From: Flaccisagitta enflata
Lineage: Eukaryota; Chaetognatha; Sagittoidea; Aphragmophora
Reading direction: 5' to 3'
Assembly: GCA_965153355.1 (NCBI GenBank)
Contig: OZ231127.1
Coordinates: 92,690,001-92,754,000 of the forward strand
Length of the DNA: 64,000 bases
Shown: piece by piece, positions 62,376 to 64,000 of the stretch
How the letters are laid out: each line of letters starts with the position of its first letter
Numbering within the stretch: position 1 is the stretch's first letter
Notes under the pieces: generated by a model
Told to the model about the DNA's origin: nothing
Seen by the model: the letters and a program-made list of their open reading frames with translations, nothing else
Database searches by the model: none
Translations under genes and position numbers: made by a program

Positions 62376-63108
62376 CTAAACGATAGAACAAGCATATTTA
62401 GGGAAATCTGTGGCATGTTTTGGCATGCTAGGGCGTGCTAAGTCATGTTTTGGCATGCAGTGGCGTGCTATGGCATGTTTTGGCATGCAGTGGCGTGCTA
62501 TGGCATGTTTTGGCATGCTGTGGCTCGTGGGTGAGTTTTGTCGCTCTTAGTAAGAATGACTTACCTACACGGGCGGATACCATAAATTAATAGAACTATT
62601 TCCGAGCAGATCTTACCTTGCAGTTACAGATATTATTGAAATCCTGTCAACGTTTGCCAGGAGCACTTACCTTGCAGTTGGGTGCCATAGAAGTCCTGTT
62701 AGCATTTGTCAGGGGCACTTGCCTTGCAGTTAGGTGCCATGGTAATCCTGCTATCATCTTCCAGGGGGACAGTTGGGTACCATGGCAATCCTGTCACCAT
62801 TTGCCGGAGGCCCTTACCTTGCAGTTAGGTACCGTGGTAATCCTGTCATCGTTTGCCAGGGGCACTTAGCTCGTAGTTGGGTGCCGTGGTAATCCTGTTA
62901 CCGTTTCCCAGGGGGACTTATTTCACAGTTGGGTGCCATGGTAATCCTGTCACTGTTTGCAAGGGGGACTTACCTTGCAGTTGGGTGCCATGGTAATCCT
63001 GTCACCGTTTGCGAGGGTGAGTGTTTTATTGTCATCCAGAACTGAGTTGAGATTTTCAATCCAAATCGCATCAACGGGACCATCTAGGACAATCCAGATG
63101 TGGTCCGT
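62267..63108 (-). CDS. Axonemal-type dynein heavy chain, two exons of the AAA2 region (partial)
   Basis: Minus-strand exons 63108-62974 and 62375-62267. The first encodes [20 protein letters not shown] then [20 protein letters not shown] and APNCK. The second encodes [20 protein letters not shown] then [16 protein letters not shown]. This is the AAA2 Walker B block ([11 protein letters not shown]) followed by the NASPATVSR sensor segment typical of dynein heavy chains, motor proteins of cilia and flagella. The exons join in frame and are adjacent in the family. Preceding exons must lie right of the window or beyond 63.1 kb. The following exon was not found, so the gene may continue far to the left or be broken. 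The [11 protein letters not shown] variant fits axonemal rather than cytoplasmic chains. Confidence 0.88.
62398..62525. repeat. Short array of 'tggcatgttttggcatgc' units
   Basis: About four imperfect ~36-bp units in the dynein intron. Confidence 0.8.
62610..62973 (-). pseudogene. About seven extra copies of the dynein exon 3' edge with splice donor (~58-bp unit)
   Basis: Reading the minus strand away from the true exon end (62974), the segment 'ggtgacaggattaccatggc' then 'acccaactgcaag' and GTAAGTCCCC is repeated at ~58-bp steps. Some copies keep GTAAG (62640s, 62660s and 62810s). One has GCAAG, one has lost GT, and one is shortened. All lie directly downstream of the exon they derive from. 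Confidence 0.87.
62974..63108 (-). CDS. Dynein exon: AAA2 Walker B segment
   Basis: Starts after TTTGCCAG and ends before GTAAGT on the minus strand; exactly 45 codons. Confidence 0.9.
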
Positions 63109-63135
63109 CTGGCAAAAAAAAAAGATTGTTTAATG

Positions 63136-63295
63136 ATCAACTTAATTTGATTTAATTTAATTTAATTTAATTTAAATTATTCAAATTTAATTTAATTTAA
63201 TTTAATTTAAATTATTTAAATTTAATTTAATTTAATTTAATTTAATTTAATTTAATTTAATTTAATTTAATTTAATTCAATTTAGATTTATTTAA
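63136..63295. repeat. (TTTAA)n microsatellite
   Basis: About 28 pentanucleotide units with a few 'attatttaaa' irregularities, just upstream of the dynein exon. Confidence 0.93.
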
Positions 63296-63412
63296 TTCGC
63301 TAAGAGACAAAACGTGTGAGATCATCAGCACAGTGCTTGTCGAGTGTCGAATGTTAACTAGCCATATTGTCGTAAATGGTTTACATCATAAGATGATTTT
63401 GATTTCCTTTTT

Positions 63413-63872
63413 GGGCAGCGGCCCCGAAGGGGACGAAGTCCTGTAGAGCACAGGGGACTTTTGTTAGTTTGTCCGTTCATTCATTCGTTCGCCCCCAGGC
63501 CCTCTCAGGCCTGAAATCTTCCCTCTCAGGCCTAAAATCTGCCCTCTCAGGCCTGAAATCTGCCATCTCAGGCCTTGAGTCTGCCCTCTCAGGCCTGAAA
63601 TTTGCCCTTTCAGGCCTTAAATCTGCCCTCTCAGACAGATTTCAGGCCTGAGAGGCCAGATTTTAGGCCTGAGAGGGCAGATTTCAAGCCTGAGAGGGCC
63701 TGGGGGGCGGACAGATGGACAAACCGACAAACAAATGAAAGTCCTCTGTGTTCTACAAGACTTCGTTCCCTTCAGGGCTGCTGCCCTGCTTCTCATTCTG
63801 ATTTACAATCATGCAGAGCAGGGCAACGGTTATCGCTAACCACATATTGCCCTTGGGCGACCTGTTAGCCTT
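63413..63872. mobile_element. FBA foldback element, copy 6, head-to-head arrays
   Basis: 'gggcagcggccccgaagggg' left end; 'agggctgctgccctgc' and 'gcccttgggcgacctgtt' right end. The 21-bp units read one way up to ~63635 and the opposite way to ~63705, so the whole element can fold on itself. Confidence 0.82.
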
Positions 63873-64000
63873 GAGGATGAGGGATGTCAGCTACCGGTGA
63901 GCTACTGACCGCAACATCATGTATTTTTCAAATATCGATGATAAATTGAGAGAAAAGAGGTGGAGAAAATGCCCTCGATCAGTAACTCGCAACATGAACA
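63873..64000. other. Window end, nothing recognised
   Basis: No exon or repeat seen in the last 128 bases. Confidence 0.5.

Overview
The window is animal nuclear DNA. Genes are split into short exons with GT-AG introns. Three kinds of protein are recognisable: rhodopsin-class (7TM) receptors, an F5/8 type C (discoidin-type) protein, and an axonemal-type dynein heavy chain. Most of the remaining sequence is microsatellite, minisatellite and inverted-repeat mobile DNA. I cannot name the species. A repeat-rich marine invertebrate is my guess only. No bacterial-style gene organisation, tRNA gene, rRNA gene or CRISPR array is visible.

Layout. 1-1.6 kb is a ~108-bp satellite. 2-13.7 kb is gene-free repeat DNA: helentron-like short elements with GTCY runs, foldback elements with 21-bp arrays, and a 22-bp and an 18-bp minisatellite. 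13.9-20.6 kb (+) holds the 3' two thirds of receptor 1 (TM3 to the C-terminus). 20.7-28.4 kb holds foldback elements. 28.4-32.1 kb holds a GC-richer block with a 541-codon open frame on the minus strand, probably from a mobile element. 32.1-37.9 kb is again repeats. 38.0-52.7 kb (+) holds receptor 2, which I could assemble as ten exons in one continuous frame (476 aa). Its last intron contains a young LTR retrotransposon on the minus strand (47.2-52.3 kb). 56.0-61.5 kb (+) holds a complete four-exon, 157-aa discoidin-domain protein. 62.3-63.1 kb (-) holds two adjacent exons from the AAA2 region of a dynein heavy chain.

The two receptors are paralogues in tandem, about 24 kb apart on the same strand, with matching exon phases. 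One intron differs between them. Receptor 2 also carries a repeat-derived insertion in its third extracellular loop.

The most unusual feature runs across the gene set. In receptor 1, the discoidin gene and the dynein gene, exon edges together with their splice sites have been tandemly multiplied inside the introns. The units are about 60, 80 and 107 bp. Each array lies against the exon it came from, and the copies keep or lose GT or AG signals. I call these splice-junction minisatellites. Exon calls rest on reading frame, splice signals, phase agreement and paralogue comparison by eye; no search was run.
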